Shown here one piece after another: positions 1 through 7,438 of a DNA stretch of 13,696 nt. Each line of letters starts with the position of its first letter. Position 1 is the first letter of the stretch. The stretch comes from CAYQUC01 sp048061315 (GTDB lineage Bacteria; Pseudomonadota; Gammaproteobacteria; UBA6429; Thiohalophilaceae). Under the pieces are notes generated by a model. That model was given only the letters and a program-made list of their open reading frames with translations, was not told the DNA's origin and did not search any database. Position numbers and translations under genes: made by a program. The DNA is taken from assembly GCA_048061315.1 (NCBI GenBank), contig JBGMRJ010000078.1, positions 1-13,696 on the forward strand, given 5' to 3'.

Positions 1-85
1 CTAATGCATTACGCATTACAAAAAGTATCCATTTGTCCAAATAAGAACTAATGCGGTTTTCTATGCTCAATTAAAAATCCTGATT

Positions 86-94
86 TGGTACAAT
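86..94 (+). promoter_or_regulatory. Candidate extended -10 promoter upstream of sqs
   Basis: TGG followed by TACAAT forms an extended -10 element (TGn plus five of six -10 consensus bases). No good -35 hexamer lies 16-18 bp upstream, which extended -10 promoters can tolerate. Transcription would start near 100 and leave a leader of about 100 nt before the squalene synthase ATG. This is an inference from consensus matching in AT-rich DNA, where chance matches are common. Confidence 0.28.
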
Positions 95-134
95 TACGAT
101 AGTCGTGCTAAATCATAAAATAGTAGCGAATTTA

Positions 135-164
135 TTGACCTCGATAGTCAGACACTGTTAGCCT
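135..164 (+). promoter_or_regulatory. Second candidate sqs promoter
   Basis: TTGACC at 135-140 matches five of six -35 bases. It is followed after 18 bp by TAGCCT at 159-164, preceded by TGT as in an extended -10. The -10 hexamer keeps only the three most conserved positions, so the site is weak there but well spaced. Transcription would start near 171, about 33 nt before the ATG at 204. It competes with the candidate at 86-94; I cannot tell which one is used. Confidence 0.3.
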
Positions 165-203
165 GTCCAGAATATCATAAAAATGTAAATACTAATCATA
201 AAC

Positions 204-1268
204 ATGTCGTTACAATCCCAAAATACCGCACCACCAATTTTTAGTAACGATGAAAATCTACAAGATTATCTATTACAGGGTGTATCACGTACCTTCGCAC
301 TAACCATTCCACAGTTACCTGCTGAATTATGTAAAACCGTCTCAAATGGTTATTTATTGTGCAGAATAATTGACACAATTGAAGATGATCCCGCACTGAA
401 CTTCGAGCAAAAAAGAGATTTAGCGCAGCAATTTGTAGACATTGTAGCCGGAACTGGTGATGTTCAGCACTTTTCTAAACAATTAGCACCATTATTATCT
501 GATGCCACAATACCGGCAGAACACGAACTTATATCACTTACCCCGCAGGTCATTAAAATTACCCATAGTTTTAACTCAATACAGCGTGAAGCACTGTCAA
601 CTTGTGTTAAAATCATGGCTGATGGGATGATTCATTATCAGGAAGTCGACACCAGTAAAGGTTTAGCGTCACTTGACGATATGGAACAGTATTGTTATCA
701 CGTAGCCGGTGTGGTCGGTGAAATGCTGTGTAAATTGTTTTGCGCTTATTCACCTGAAATCAACCAACATTATGACAAACTGATTAAACTTTCTGTCGCT
801 TTTGGCCAAGGTTTACAGATGACCAATATCCTGAAGGATATCTGGGACGATCAACGAAGAGGAGCATGTTGGTTACCTCAGGATGTATTTACCCGCCATA
901 ATTTTGATTTAGCCGATTTAAAACCGGGGATGCACAACTCTGGATTTGAACAAGGTCTGGAAGAATTAACCGCTATTGGCTTTAATTGTTTACAACAAGC
1001 ATTGGAATACACCTTATTAATTCCACGAAGTGAAACAGGCATTCGCAATTTTTGTTTCTGGGCGATTGGCATGGCTGAGCTGACATTACGAAAAGTACAT
1101 CAAAATAAACAGTTTAGTGATGGTGCCCAGGTTAAAATAACCCGACGAAGTGTTAAACTGACGATTGCAGCCAGTAAAATTGCAGTCTACAACGATCTAT
1201 TATTACGAGCATTGTTTAATTTTGCTGGTCGTGGATTACCGCATAAAAAGCTGGAATCAATCAGTTAA
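204..1268 (+). CDS. sqs: Squalene synthase (farnesyl-diphosphate farnesyltransferase type)
   Basis: This 354-residue protein most likely condenses two farnesyl diphosphates, through presqualene diphosphate, into squalene, the substrate of the adjacent cyclase. It shows the trans-isoprenyl diphosphate synthase head-to-head signatures: SRTF at 28-31, a first Asp motif DTIEDD at 57-62, YCYHVAGVVG at 163-172, and a second Asp motif DIWDD at 212-216. The wording of these motifs resembles eukaryotic-type squalene synthase rather than the HpnC/HpnD pair, so one enzyme can replace HpnC, HpnD and HpnE. Unlike eukaryotic enzymes it shows no C-terminal membrane anchor. The ATG at 204 is chosen because the conserved region begins about 20 residues later; no clear Shine-Dalgarno sequence precedes it. 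It is first in a + strand run with shc and hpnG. A phytoene or dehydrosqualene synthase is a less likely alternative, because the next gene uses squalene. Confidence 0.9.
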   Translation: MSLQSQNTAPPIFSNDENLQDYLLQGVSRTFALTIPQLPAELCKTVSNGYLLCRIIDTIEDDPALNFEQKRDLAQQFVDIVAGTGDVQHFSKQLAPLLSDATIPAEHELISLTPQVIKITHSFNSIQREALSTCVKIMADGMIHYQEVDTSKGLASLDDMEQYCYHVAGVVGEMLCKLFCAYSPEINQHYDKLIKLSVAFGQGLQMTNILKDIWDDQRRGACWLPQDVFTRHNFDLADLKPGMHNSGFEQGLEELTAIGFNCLQQALEYTLLIPRSETGIRNFCFWAIGMAELTLRKVHQNKQFSDGAQVKITRRSVKLTIAASKIAVYNDLLLRALFNFAGRGLPHKKLESIS

Positions 1269-1313
1269 TAAAAAACCGACTATTCTATATACTGAATTGT
1301 GTTCTTCCATATT

Positions 1314-1343
1314 TTGTCAAATAACGTAAAATATGCTTAATAT
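1314..1343 (+). promoter_or_regulatory. Candidate promoter for shc-hpnG
   Basis: In the 116-bp gap between sqs and shc, TTGTCA at 1314-1319 (five of six -35 bases) precedes TAATAT at 1338-1343 by 18 bp. A second TATAAT lies at 1354-1359 but has no -35 partner. Transcription would start near 1350, about 35 nt before the shc ATG. The gap is long for a purely co-transcribed pair, so an extra internal promoter is plausible. This is a consensus-based inference only. Confidence 0.35.
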
Positions 1344-1384
1344 GTTCCATAATTATAATGATGTAATCAAGACAATAATAAATT

Positions 1385-3355
1385 ATGTACCGTGAAAAAC
1401 TTAATTTAGAAGATGCAAATTTACTAAACACTTCAAGTGTTCAAACTAAAAATTCTGCTACTTTGTCACTTCAAGTTTCTGAAATTGATTCCAGTATCCA
1501 GCGCGCGACCAAGGCTTTATTGTCACAACAGAATGAAAACGGTTACTGGTGTTATGAGCTCGAAGCCGACTGCACGATACCTGCTGAATACATCATAATG
1601 ATGCATTTCATGGATGAAATTGATCCAATATTACAAACCAAAATTACAAACTATTTACGCCAACACCAACAAGCAGAAGGTGGGTGGCCTTTATATTTTG
1701 CCGGAAAATTTGATATCAGTTGCACTACTAAATGTTATCTTGCCTTAAAACTCGCAGGCGATGACCCTGATGAACCACACATGGAAAAAGCCCGGACCAA
1801 GATTCTAAATGCTGGTGGCGCGGCCAACTGTAATGTATTTACCATGCTTGCTATGGCCATGTTTGAACAAGTACCGTGGTCTGCTGTGCCAATTGTGCCA
1901 GTTGAAATAATGGTGCTACCTCGGTGGTTTCCATTTCATATTAGTAAAGTGGCGTACTGGTCGAGAACGGTAACTGTACCATTATCAATATTGTGTACAC
2001 ATCGGGTCAAAGCACGTAATCCGCAGCAGGTTGATATTCAAGAATTATTTATTAGTGACCCTGCGAAAATACGGTTGAAATTTCCATTTAGTTTTAATGT
2101 TAAAGGTTTGTTTGTGATTTTAGAAAAAATCGCAAAAATTATCGAACCACTAACACCAGGCTGGCTTCGACAGATAGCCACAAATAAAGCTGAAGCCTGG
2201 TTTGTAGAACATTTAAATGGTGATGGTGGTTTAGGGGCCATTTTTCCGGCCATGGTTAATGCTTATGAGGCACTGGATTATTTAGGATATAAGAGCGACG
2301 ATCCGATTCGCATTGCGGCTAAAAAGGCTATTGACGATTTACTGGTTATCACCGATGAAACTGCTTATTGCCAACCTTGTAATTCCCCTATTTGGGATAC
2401 CGGGCTGGCTTGTCTGGCACTACAGGAAGTTAACGGCACCGAAAAACAAGTTGGCAAAGCACTTGACTGGCTTCAAACTAAACAATTGCTTACCGAAAAA
2501 GGTGACTGGCAGGATCAACGACCTGATCTGGAACCCGGTGGCTGGGCTTTTCAATTTCAAAACGATTTTTATCCGGATTTAGATGATACGGCTGTGGTCG
2601 CATGGGCAATGCAAAATACTCACGATTCAAAATATCAATTTGCTATTAACCGTGCCACCAACTGGTTAATGGGGATGCAATCTTCTAACGGTGGTTTTGC
2701 TTCATTTGAAATTGATAATTTTTATGAATTCCTTAATGAAATCCCATTTGCAGATCATGGTGCACTTCTGGATCCACCTTCTGCCGATGTAAGTGCGCGC
2801 TGTCTTACCTTATTTGGTACATTAGATAAACTAAAACAATATCAGCACAAAGATACCATAAACAGGTGTATGAGCTATTTAGCTGACCAACAAGAAAGCT
2901 CCGGTGCCTGGTTTGGACGTTGGGGAACCAATTATATCTATGGTACCTGGTCAGTATTGGTTGCTCTCGATAAAATCGGTGTCGATAAAAATAATGCTAT
3001 GGTACAACGTGCAGTAACCTGGCTTAAATCATGTCAGCGCGATGATGGTGGCTGGGGTGAGAGTAATGATTCCTACATTGATGATAACTATGCAGGAGAA
3101 AATACGCGAAGCACCTCCTTTCAAACTGCCTGGGCTATGCTGGCATTAATGGCCGCAGGAGAAAAAAATTCATTTGAATTACAAAGTGCCGTTAATTATT
3201 TATTTGAAAAACAAAAAGATCATGGACTATGGCACGATGAATGCTTTACTGCACCAGGATTTCCTCGGGTTTTTCATTTAAAATATCACAGCTACGATAA
3301 AATATTTCCGCTATGGGCGCTGGCGCAATTTAGAAATTTAAATCAGATTACCTAA
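1385..3355 (+). CDS. shc: Squalene-hopene cyclase
   Basis: This 656-residue enzyme cyclises squalene to hopene (and diplopterol) at the membrane face, the committed step of hopanoid synthesis. The catalytic DXDD motif is DLDD at 398-401. QW-type repeats occur around 48-55, 95-101, 432-438, 502-513, 550-557 and 609-616, as expected for an alpha-barrel triterpene cyclase. The segment LPRWFPFHISKVAYWSRT at 178-195 and IPFADHGALLDPP at 453-465 are typical of proteobacterial cyclases. Near the C-terminus F626, F630, Y634 and Y637 fall where I recall the active-site aromatics F601, F605, Y609 and Y612 of the Alicyclobacillus enzyme. Length is normal and no break is seen. Oddities are GGFASFE at 436-442, where GGWGAFD is more usual, and STSFQTAWA at 576-584. 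No strong Shine-Dalgarno sequence precedes the ATG. hpnG follows after 23 bp. Confidence 0.96.
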   Translation: MYREKLNLEDANLLNTSSVQTKNSATLSLQVSEIDSSIQRATKALLSQQNENGYWCYELEADCTIPAEYIIMMHFMDEIDPILQTKITNYLRQHQQAEGGWPLYFAGKFDISCTTKCYLALKLAGDDPDEPHMEKARTKILNAGGAANCNVFTMLAMAMFEQVPWSAVPIVPVEIMVLPRWFPFHISKVAYWSRTVTVPLSILCTHRVKARNPQQVDIQELFISDPAKIRLKFPFSFNVKGLFVILEKIAKIIEPLTPGWLRQIATNKAEAWFVEHLNGDGGLGAIFPAMVNAYEALDYLGYKSDDPIRIAAKKAIDDLLVITDETAYCQPCNSPIWDTGLACLALQEVNGTEKQVGKALDWLQTKQLLTEKGDWQDQRPDLEPGGWAFQFQNDFYPDLDDTAVVAWAMQNTHDSKYQFAINRATNWLMGMQSSNGGFASFEIDNFYEFLNEIPFADHGALLDPPSADVSARCLTLFGTLDKLKQYQHKDTINRCMSYLADQQESSGAWFGRWGTNYIYGTWSVLVALDKIGVDKNNAMVQRAVTWLKSCQRDDGGWGESNDSYIDDNYAGENTRSTSFQTAWAMLALMAAGEKNSFELQSAVNYLFEKQKDHGLWHDECFTAPGFPRVFHLKYHSYDKIFPLWALAQFRNLNQIT

Positions 3356-3378
3356 TCAGAATTTAAAGATCCGCAGCC

Positions 3379-4113
3379 ATGCCATCTATACCTGCATCAT
3401 TGGGAATTATCGTTGCACTACCAAACGAAGCAACAGTTCTGACGCAGGAATCACCTAAGCAACATTCCCCTCTTAATTTGTCTCACAATGTTACACTCGT
3501 TGTTTGTGGCATGGGATCATCAAATGCAGAATACGCTGCACAGTTGTTATTAGAACACGGTATAAGCCATTTGCTCAGCTTTGGAACAGCAGGTGGCTTA
3601 AATCCTGATTGTTCTGCCGGTGATGTCATTATTGCAAATTCCTGTATTGATACAGATGGAAAAACAGTAGTAATAGACAAAAACTGGCAGCAAAGAATAA
3701 TATCAGTGTTATCCCAAGTTAAATCTTTAAACATTATAAATGCACCGATCTGTGAGAGCGCACTGGTCGTAGCAAACGTTCTCGACAAAAAGAAATTATT
3801 TGAATCAAATAACGCCGCAGCAGTCGATATGGAAAGCACGATTCTGGCTAAAATTGCACATCAGAATCATATCCCTTTTATGAGTTTGCGTGTAATAGTT
3901 GATCCTGCCGATATGGCTATTCCTTTAACCGTCATGAACAATATGGATCAAAATGGAAATGTTGCTATTACAAAATTAATGATGGGATTAATAACAAAAC
4001 CCGGTGATATTCTCTCATTGATATACCTTGCGAAAAATTTTACTAAAGCTCGAAAAGCAATGATGGAATGTAAAAAGATACTGGGAGTTGATTTTTTATT
4101 TTCAGACACATAA
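3379..4113 (+). CDS. hpnG: Hopanoid-associated phosphorylase HpnG
   Basis: This 244-residue protein belongs to the purine nucleoside phosphorylase / MTA-SAH nucleosidase fold. In hopanoid producers HpnG acts after HpnH, removing adenine from adenosylhopane to give a (phospho)ribosyl hopane, the precursor of C35 bacteriohopanepolyols. Visible signatures are the N-terminal strand GIIVALPNEA at 9-18, the Gly-rich SFGTAGGL at 67-74, the substrate-binding VDMES at 149-153 and RVIVDPAD at 171-178, a combination characteristic of the HpnG subfamily. Length is normal. It starts 23 bp after the shc stop, so co-transcription with shc is expected. Its stop lies only 9 bp from that of the convergent hpnA. 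Its functional partner hpnH is on the opposing transcript. A generic nucleosidase is the alternative, made unlikely by context. Confidence 0.9.
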   Translation: MPSIPASLGIIVALPNEATVLTQESPKQHSPLNLSHNVTLVVCGMGSSNAEYAAQLLLEHGISHLLSFGTAGGLNPDCSAGDVIIANSCIDTDGKTVVIDKNWQQRIISVLSQVKSLNIINAPICESALVVANVLDKKKLFESNNAAAVDMESTILAKIAHQNHIPFMSLRVIVDPADMAIPLTVMNNMDQNGNVAITKLMMGLITKPGDILSLIYLAKNFTKARKAMMECKKILGVDFLFSDT

Positions 4114-4122
4114 GATACCGCC

Positions 4123-5106
4123 CTACTTCTGAAACCATAACACCGCATCACTTAAAGCATCAACAGCTGGTCTAGGCGAATAAACCAATTCCCGCTTTGC
4201 TTTATCACTTGAAAAGTACATCCATTTTTTTGACATTCGTACACCATCAACAGAAACAGCTGGTTCATCACCAGCAGTTATTCTTGTAAATGCTTCTGAT
4301 AAATAGGCAATGGGTAATACCACCGAATGCGGTAAACAGATACGCGGTGGTGATTGGCCGGTTTTTTCTGCTATAAAAAATAGAATGTCCTTTAATGACA
4401 TATTGTCACCACCTAAAATATAACGCTGCCCAATTTTACCGTGTTGATAGGCTAATATGTGCCCCTCGGCAACGTCATCCACATGCACAATATTAAGACC
4501 GGTCTTAACATAAGCAGGCATTTTTCCTGCAACGGCATCGGCGATCATTTTTCCGGTTGGTGTCGGACGAACATCACGGGGGCCAATTGGAGTAGATGGA
4601 CTTACTATCACAGCAGGCAAATCACGAGTCTCAATTAAATTTTGCACTTCCTGTTCAGCAAGAAATTTAGACTGTTTGTAAAGGCCAATCATATCATCGA
4701 CTGTTGCAACACTGTCTTCAGTTGAAGGTGTTTTATCCGCATTGAGTTTTAAAGTTGCAACACTACTGGTATAAACAATACGTGAAATATTAAGATCAAG
4801 TGCTAGCAACATCAGGTTTCGTGTTGCGGTTACATTGGTATCGATCATCTCTTGGGGATTACGTGTCCATAAGCGATAATCTGCAGCAACATGAAATAAT
4901 GTATCACACCCGGTTAAGGCTTTTTTCATTGACTCGCTATCGTTTAAATCAGCAACGACTTGTTCGACAGTGTTTGGTAAGTCATTTAAATTTTCCCGGT
5001 TACTGTTATTTCGTTTTGTAACGCGCACTTCAGCACCGTGTTCAAGCAACTTCAAGACTACAGCTGAGCCAACGAAACCGGTGGCTCCTGTTACCAGGGC
5101 TTTCAT
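4123..5106 (-). CDS. hpnA: Hopanoid-associated sugar epimerase/reductase HpnA
   Basis: This 327-residue protein is an extended short-chain dehydrogenase of the NAD-dependent epimerase/dehydratase type, assigned to HpnA from sequence and context. The Rossmann dinucleotide motif TGATGFVG is at 6-13. A DTNVTATRNL segment lies at 89-98, the catalytic Ser is in YTSSVA (112-117) and the YxxxK pair is Y143/K147. HVDDVAEGHILA at 208-219 is typical of the dihydroflavonol-reductase-like branch. The presumed substrate is a sugar nucleotide or hopanoid head group, but to my knowledge the exact reaction is not settled. It is last in the ispH-hpnH-hpnB-hpnA operon. Its ATG overlaps the hpnB stop as ATGA, and a good Shine-Dalgarno (GAAGG) lies within the hpnB end, implying translational coupling. 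It ends 9 bp from the convergent hpnG. Confidence 0.88.
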   Translation of the reverse strand: MKALVTGATGFVGSAVVLKLLEHGAEVRVTKRNNSNRENLNDLPNTVEQVVADLNDSESMKKALTGCDTLFHVAADYRLWTRNPQEMIDTNVTATRNLMLLALDLNISRIVYTSSVATLKLNADKTPSTEDSVATVDDMIGLYKQSKFLAEQEVQNLIETRDLPAVIVSPSTPIGPRDVRPTPTGKMIADAVAGKMPAYVKTGLNIVHVDDVAEGHILAYQHGKIGQRYILGGDNMSLKDILFFIAEKTGQSPPRICLPHSVVLPIAYLSEAFTRITAGDEPAVSVDGVRMSKKWMYFSSDKAKRELVYSPRPAVDALSDAVLWFQK

Positions 5107-6257
5107 TTAGGTACCTTCATGGATTTTGTATAAACTCGCTGCTTCCATTCACTGCCACCACCCCGGGCATAAGCCAATGCCGAGCTCCAGGTCATAGCTA
5201 AAAATAAAGTGGCTATTAATGGCATCAACAATGCCCATAATGGCGGCAAGCCATAATATCGTAAAGTTGGAATGTAACAAGTGACCATAATAGTAAAAGC
5301 AAGCAAAGCTACAAAACGAATATTGTTTCCATCTATGAATAGTCCGATAAATGGAACCAAATAAACAATAATTAATATACTACTAATCGAAAATAATAAC
5401 AGCCAGGAATAATGCAGTTGTGTAAAAGCTGTTCGCGCTACCATTTTCCAAATAGCCGACAAAGAATGATTTGTGCGACAACTATCGAGAGAATGACTTA
5501 AGCCAAGCCAGATTTTATTTCCCTGCTGTTTCACTTTTCGGGCCAGCGTACAATCATCTATCAAAGCCTGTCGTAACGAATCAAACGCAGCTATTTCGAC
5601 AAGAATTTTTTTATCGATTAAAATACAGCCTCCCGCAGCTGCCGCTATATTTCGTAATCTCGGGTTATTAGTTAATGAAAAAGGATAGAGCATTTTAAAA
5701 AAGTACACAAATGCCGGCAGTAATAATTTCTCCCAAACATTATTCATTGGCAAGCGCGCCATTAATGAAATCATTTGGATCTTGTTACTATTTTTTTTAT
5801 GTTTAAGTGTTGCAAGCAAACCATCGTGTAAGGCAATATCAGCATCGAGTAATAGCACCATATCGGTATGAACGTGTTGCAATCCTTGCTGCAATGCCCA
5901 GAGCTTCCCACTCCAGCCTTCCGGTAACGGTTTACCATCGATTAATATTAAATCGGGAATCTGCTTTTGATATTTATTAATAATCGCTGCTGTTTGATCG
6001 CTGGATTGATCATTAATAACAATAATTTTTAAACTGTTACCTTGGGAGGAAAGTGCTTCAAGTGTAGTTGCAATATGTAATGCTTCATTGCGTGCTGGTA
6101 TCAAGGCGGTTATGTCGGATAAATTGCTATTACTAATATTAATATCACTGTCAAGTGATTCGCGAACACTCCAGGGACGCCAGGGCAGTAGTAAAATAAT
6201 TATCCAGATTAGTGCACTGATTAAGCTTGCGTAATATAAACTATCTATTACTGTCAT
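5103..6257 (-). CDS. hpnB: Hopanoid-associated glycosyltransferase HpnB
   Basis: This 384-residue membrane protein carries a family 2 glycosyltransferase domain, presumably moving a sugar to a hopanoid head group at the cytoplasmic face of the inner membrane. One N-terminal membrane helix spans about 8-25. The GT-A domain follows, with ALIPARNEA at 51-59, INDQSSDQT at 81-89, the metal-binding DAD at 138-140 and a catalytic-type IDDC at 233-236. Three hydrophobic helices lie near 285-308, 313-330 and 338-360, followed by a basic tail. This arrangement matches the HpnB subfamily. The ATG directly abuts the hpnH stop codon (TAAATG on the - strand), and the gene end overlaps hpnA by four bases. 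The sugar donor and acceptor cannot be read from the sequence. A glycosyltransferase for another lipid is possible but unlikely in this operon. Confidence 0.9.
   Translation of the reverse strand: MTVIDSLYYASLISALIWIIILLLPWRPWSVRESLDSDINISNSNLSDITALIPARNEALHIATTLEALSSQGNSLKIIVINDQSSDQTAAIINKYQKQIPDLILIDGKPLPEGWSGKLWALQQGLQHVHTDMVLLLDADIALHDGLLATLKHKKNSNKIQMISLMARLPMNNVWEKLLLPAFVYFFKMLYPFSLTNNPRLRNIAAAAGGCILIDKKILVEIAAFDSLRQALIDDCTLARKVKQQGNKIWLGLSHSLDSCRTNHSLSAIWKMVARTAFTQLHYSWLLLFSISSILIIVYLVPFIGLFIDGNNIRFVALLAFTIMVTCYIPTLRYYGLPPLWALLMPLIATLFLAMTWSSALAYARGGGSEWKQRVYTKSMKVPK
5114..5118 (-). promoter_or_regulatory. Shine-Dalgarno site for hpnA inside hpnB
   Basis: On the - strand GAAGG sits 7 nt before the hpnA ATG, inside the last codons of hpnB. 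Together with the ATGA stop/start overlap this supports the hpnA start at 5106 and coupled translation of the two genes. Confidence 0.6.
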
Positions 6258-7382
6258 TTAAGACATTCTTTGTTCTTGACCTGATTGAAATTCAACTGTT
6301 TGTGAGGAGTTATTAGTATCGACTTCATCATACAAGATTGGAAGTTCTGGAGCCATTGGACCATCGGTTCGAGGTCCTTTAAGTGCAACCTTAAGTGCCC
6401 TTAGTGGATGAGCAAAAGTATCATTAACAGCTGTTGGTTCATAACCGCAATGCACCATGCAATCAGCACATTTTGGATTTTTACCATAACCGTAATTATC
6501 CCATTGGGTATCTTCTATTAACGACTTGAATGTCGGAGCATAACCTTCATCAGCCAGAAGGTAACACGGTTTTTGCCAACCAAACACATTGCGAGTCGGG
6601 TTTCCCCAGGGAGTGCATTGATAAGTTTGATTACCGGCTAAATAATCTAAAAATAAACTGGATTGATTAAAACGCCATTTATTTTTTCGCGAACGACCCA
6701 GTTTAAAAATTTCACGAAACAAACGTTTGCTGGCTGAACGTTGCAGAAAAACATCTTGTGCTGGTGCAGCTTCATAACTATAACCTGGTGAAATGGTAAC
6801 GCTTTCAATACCCATTTCGGTGCACATATCTAAAAACTCAGCAATTTCTTCAGCCGGTTCACCTTGAAATAATGTGTAGTTAGTTGTAACGCGAAAACCT
6901 TTTTCCAATGCCAATTCAATTGCTTTAATCGCACGGTCATAAACACCAGTTTGGCAAACTGAAGTGTCGTGACGTTCCCGGTTACCATCAAGATGAATTG
7001 AAAAAGTCAGGTACGGTGATGGTTTGAATTTATCGATATGCTTCGATAACAATAATGCATTAGTACACAAATACACAAACTTCTTTCGTGCAATGATGCC
7101 ATCAACAATTTCATGAATTTGTTTATGAATTAACGGTTCACCACCGGGTATTGAAACAATCGGTGCTCCACATTCATCAACTGCAGATAAACAATCTTCA
7201 ACACTGAGTCGTTGATCCAGAATTTCATCCGGATAATCGATTTTACCGCAACCAGCACAAGCTAGATTACACTTGAATAATGGCTCGAGCATTAACACCA
7301 GTGGATAATATTTATTACGTCGCAATTTTTGGCCAATGATATATTTCCCGATACGGTATTGTTGAATTGCTGGAATACTCAT
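6258..7382 (-). CDS. hpnH: Adenosylhopane synthase HpnH (radical SAM)
   Basis: This 374-residue cytoplasmic radical SAM enzyme joins a 5'-deoxyadenosyl group from S-adenosylmethionine to hopene, giving adenosylhopane, the first C35 hopanoid. The Fe4S4-binding CxxxCxxC is C38/C42/C45 in KCNLACAGC. GGEP at 80-83 is the SAM-binding motif. NYTLFQGEP (168-176) and the C-terminal cysteines C256, C273, C305, C308 and C312, in CADCMVHCGYEPTA, are typical of HpnH. The last 30 or so residues form a polar, probably disordered tail. The start at 7382 has AGAAGGA 10 nt upstream; two nearer ATGs are in another frame and close at once. It lies 56 bp downstream of the ispH stop, and its own stop abuts the hpnB start, so one ispH-hpnH-hpnB-hpnA transcript is likely. 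Confidence 0.95.
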   Translation of the reverse strand: MSIPAIQQYRIGKYIIGQKLRRNKYYPLVLMLEPLFKCNLACAGCGKIDYPDEILDQRLSVEDCLSAVDECGAPIVSIPGGEPLIHKQIHEIVDGIIARKKFVYLCTNALLLSKHIDKFKPSPYLTFSIHLDGNRERHDTSVCQTGVYDRAIKAIELALEKGFRVTTNYTLFQGEPAEEIAEFLDMCTEMGIESVTISPGYSYEAAPAQDVFLQRSASKRLFREIFKLGRSRKNKWRFNQSSLFLDYLAGNQTYQCTPWGNPTRNVFGWQKPCYLLADEGYAPTFKSLIEDTQWDNYGYGKNPKCADCMVHCGYEPTAVNDTFAHPLRALKVALKGPRTDGPMAPELPILYDEVDTNNSSQTVEFQSGQEQRMS

Positions 7383-7392
7383 AACATCATTG

Positions 7393-7399
7393 TCCTTCT
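7393..7399 (-). promoter_or_regulatory. Shine-Dalgarno site of hpnH
   Basis: AGAAGGA on the - strand ends 10 nt before the hpnH ATG at 7382. It supports that start over the nearby out-of-frame ATGATG pair, which reaches a stop after three codons. The remaining bases of the 56-bp ispH-hpnH gap show no promoter or hairpin that I can recognise. Confidence 0.6.
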
Positions 7400-7438
7400 T
7401 TATTGAATAGTTCGATTGAAAAATTAATTGATTAAAGT

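Noticed and set aside
1..203. Possible RNA gene or coding fragment in the left flank
   Set aside because: No tRNA-like fold, conserved RNA pattern or credible coding frame is visible; only promoter-like motifs and short repeats are present.
3483..3839. 118-residue - strand open frame within hpnG
   Set aside because: It is antisense to the well-conserved HpnG frame and covers its motifs; nothing suggests a separate protein.
4092..4134. Bidirectional intrinsic terminator between hpnG and hpnA
   Set aside because: The inverted repeat is only 7 bp with a 21-nt loop, and no U-tract follows it in either direction; the T-run lies on the wrong side.
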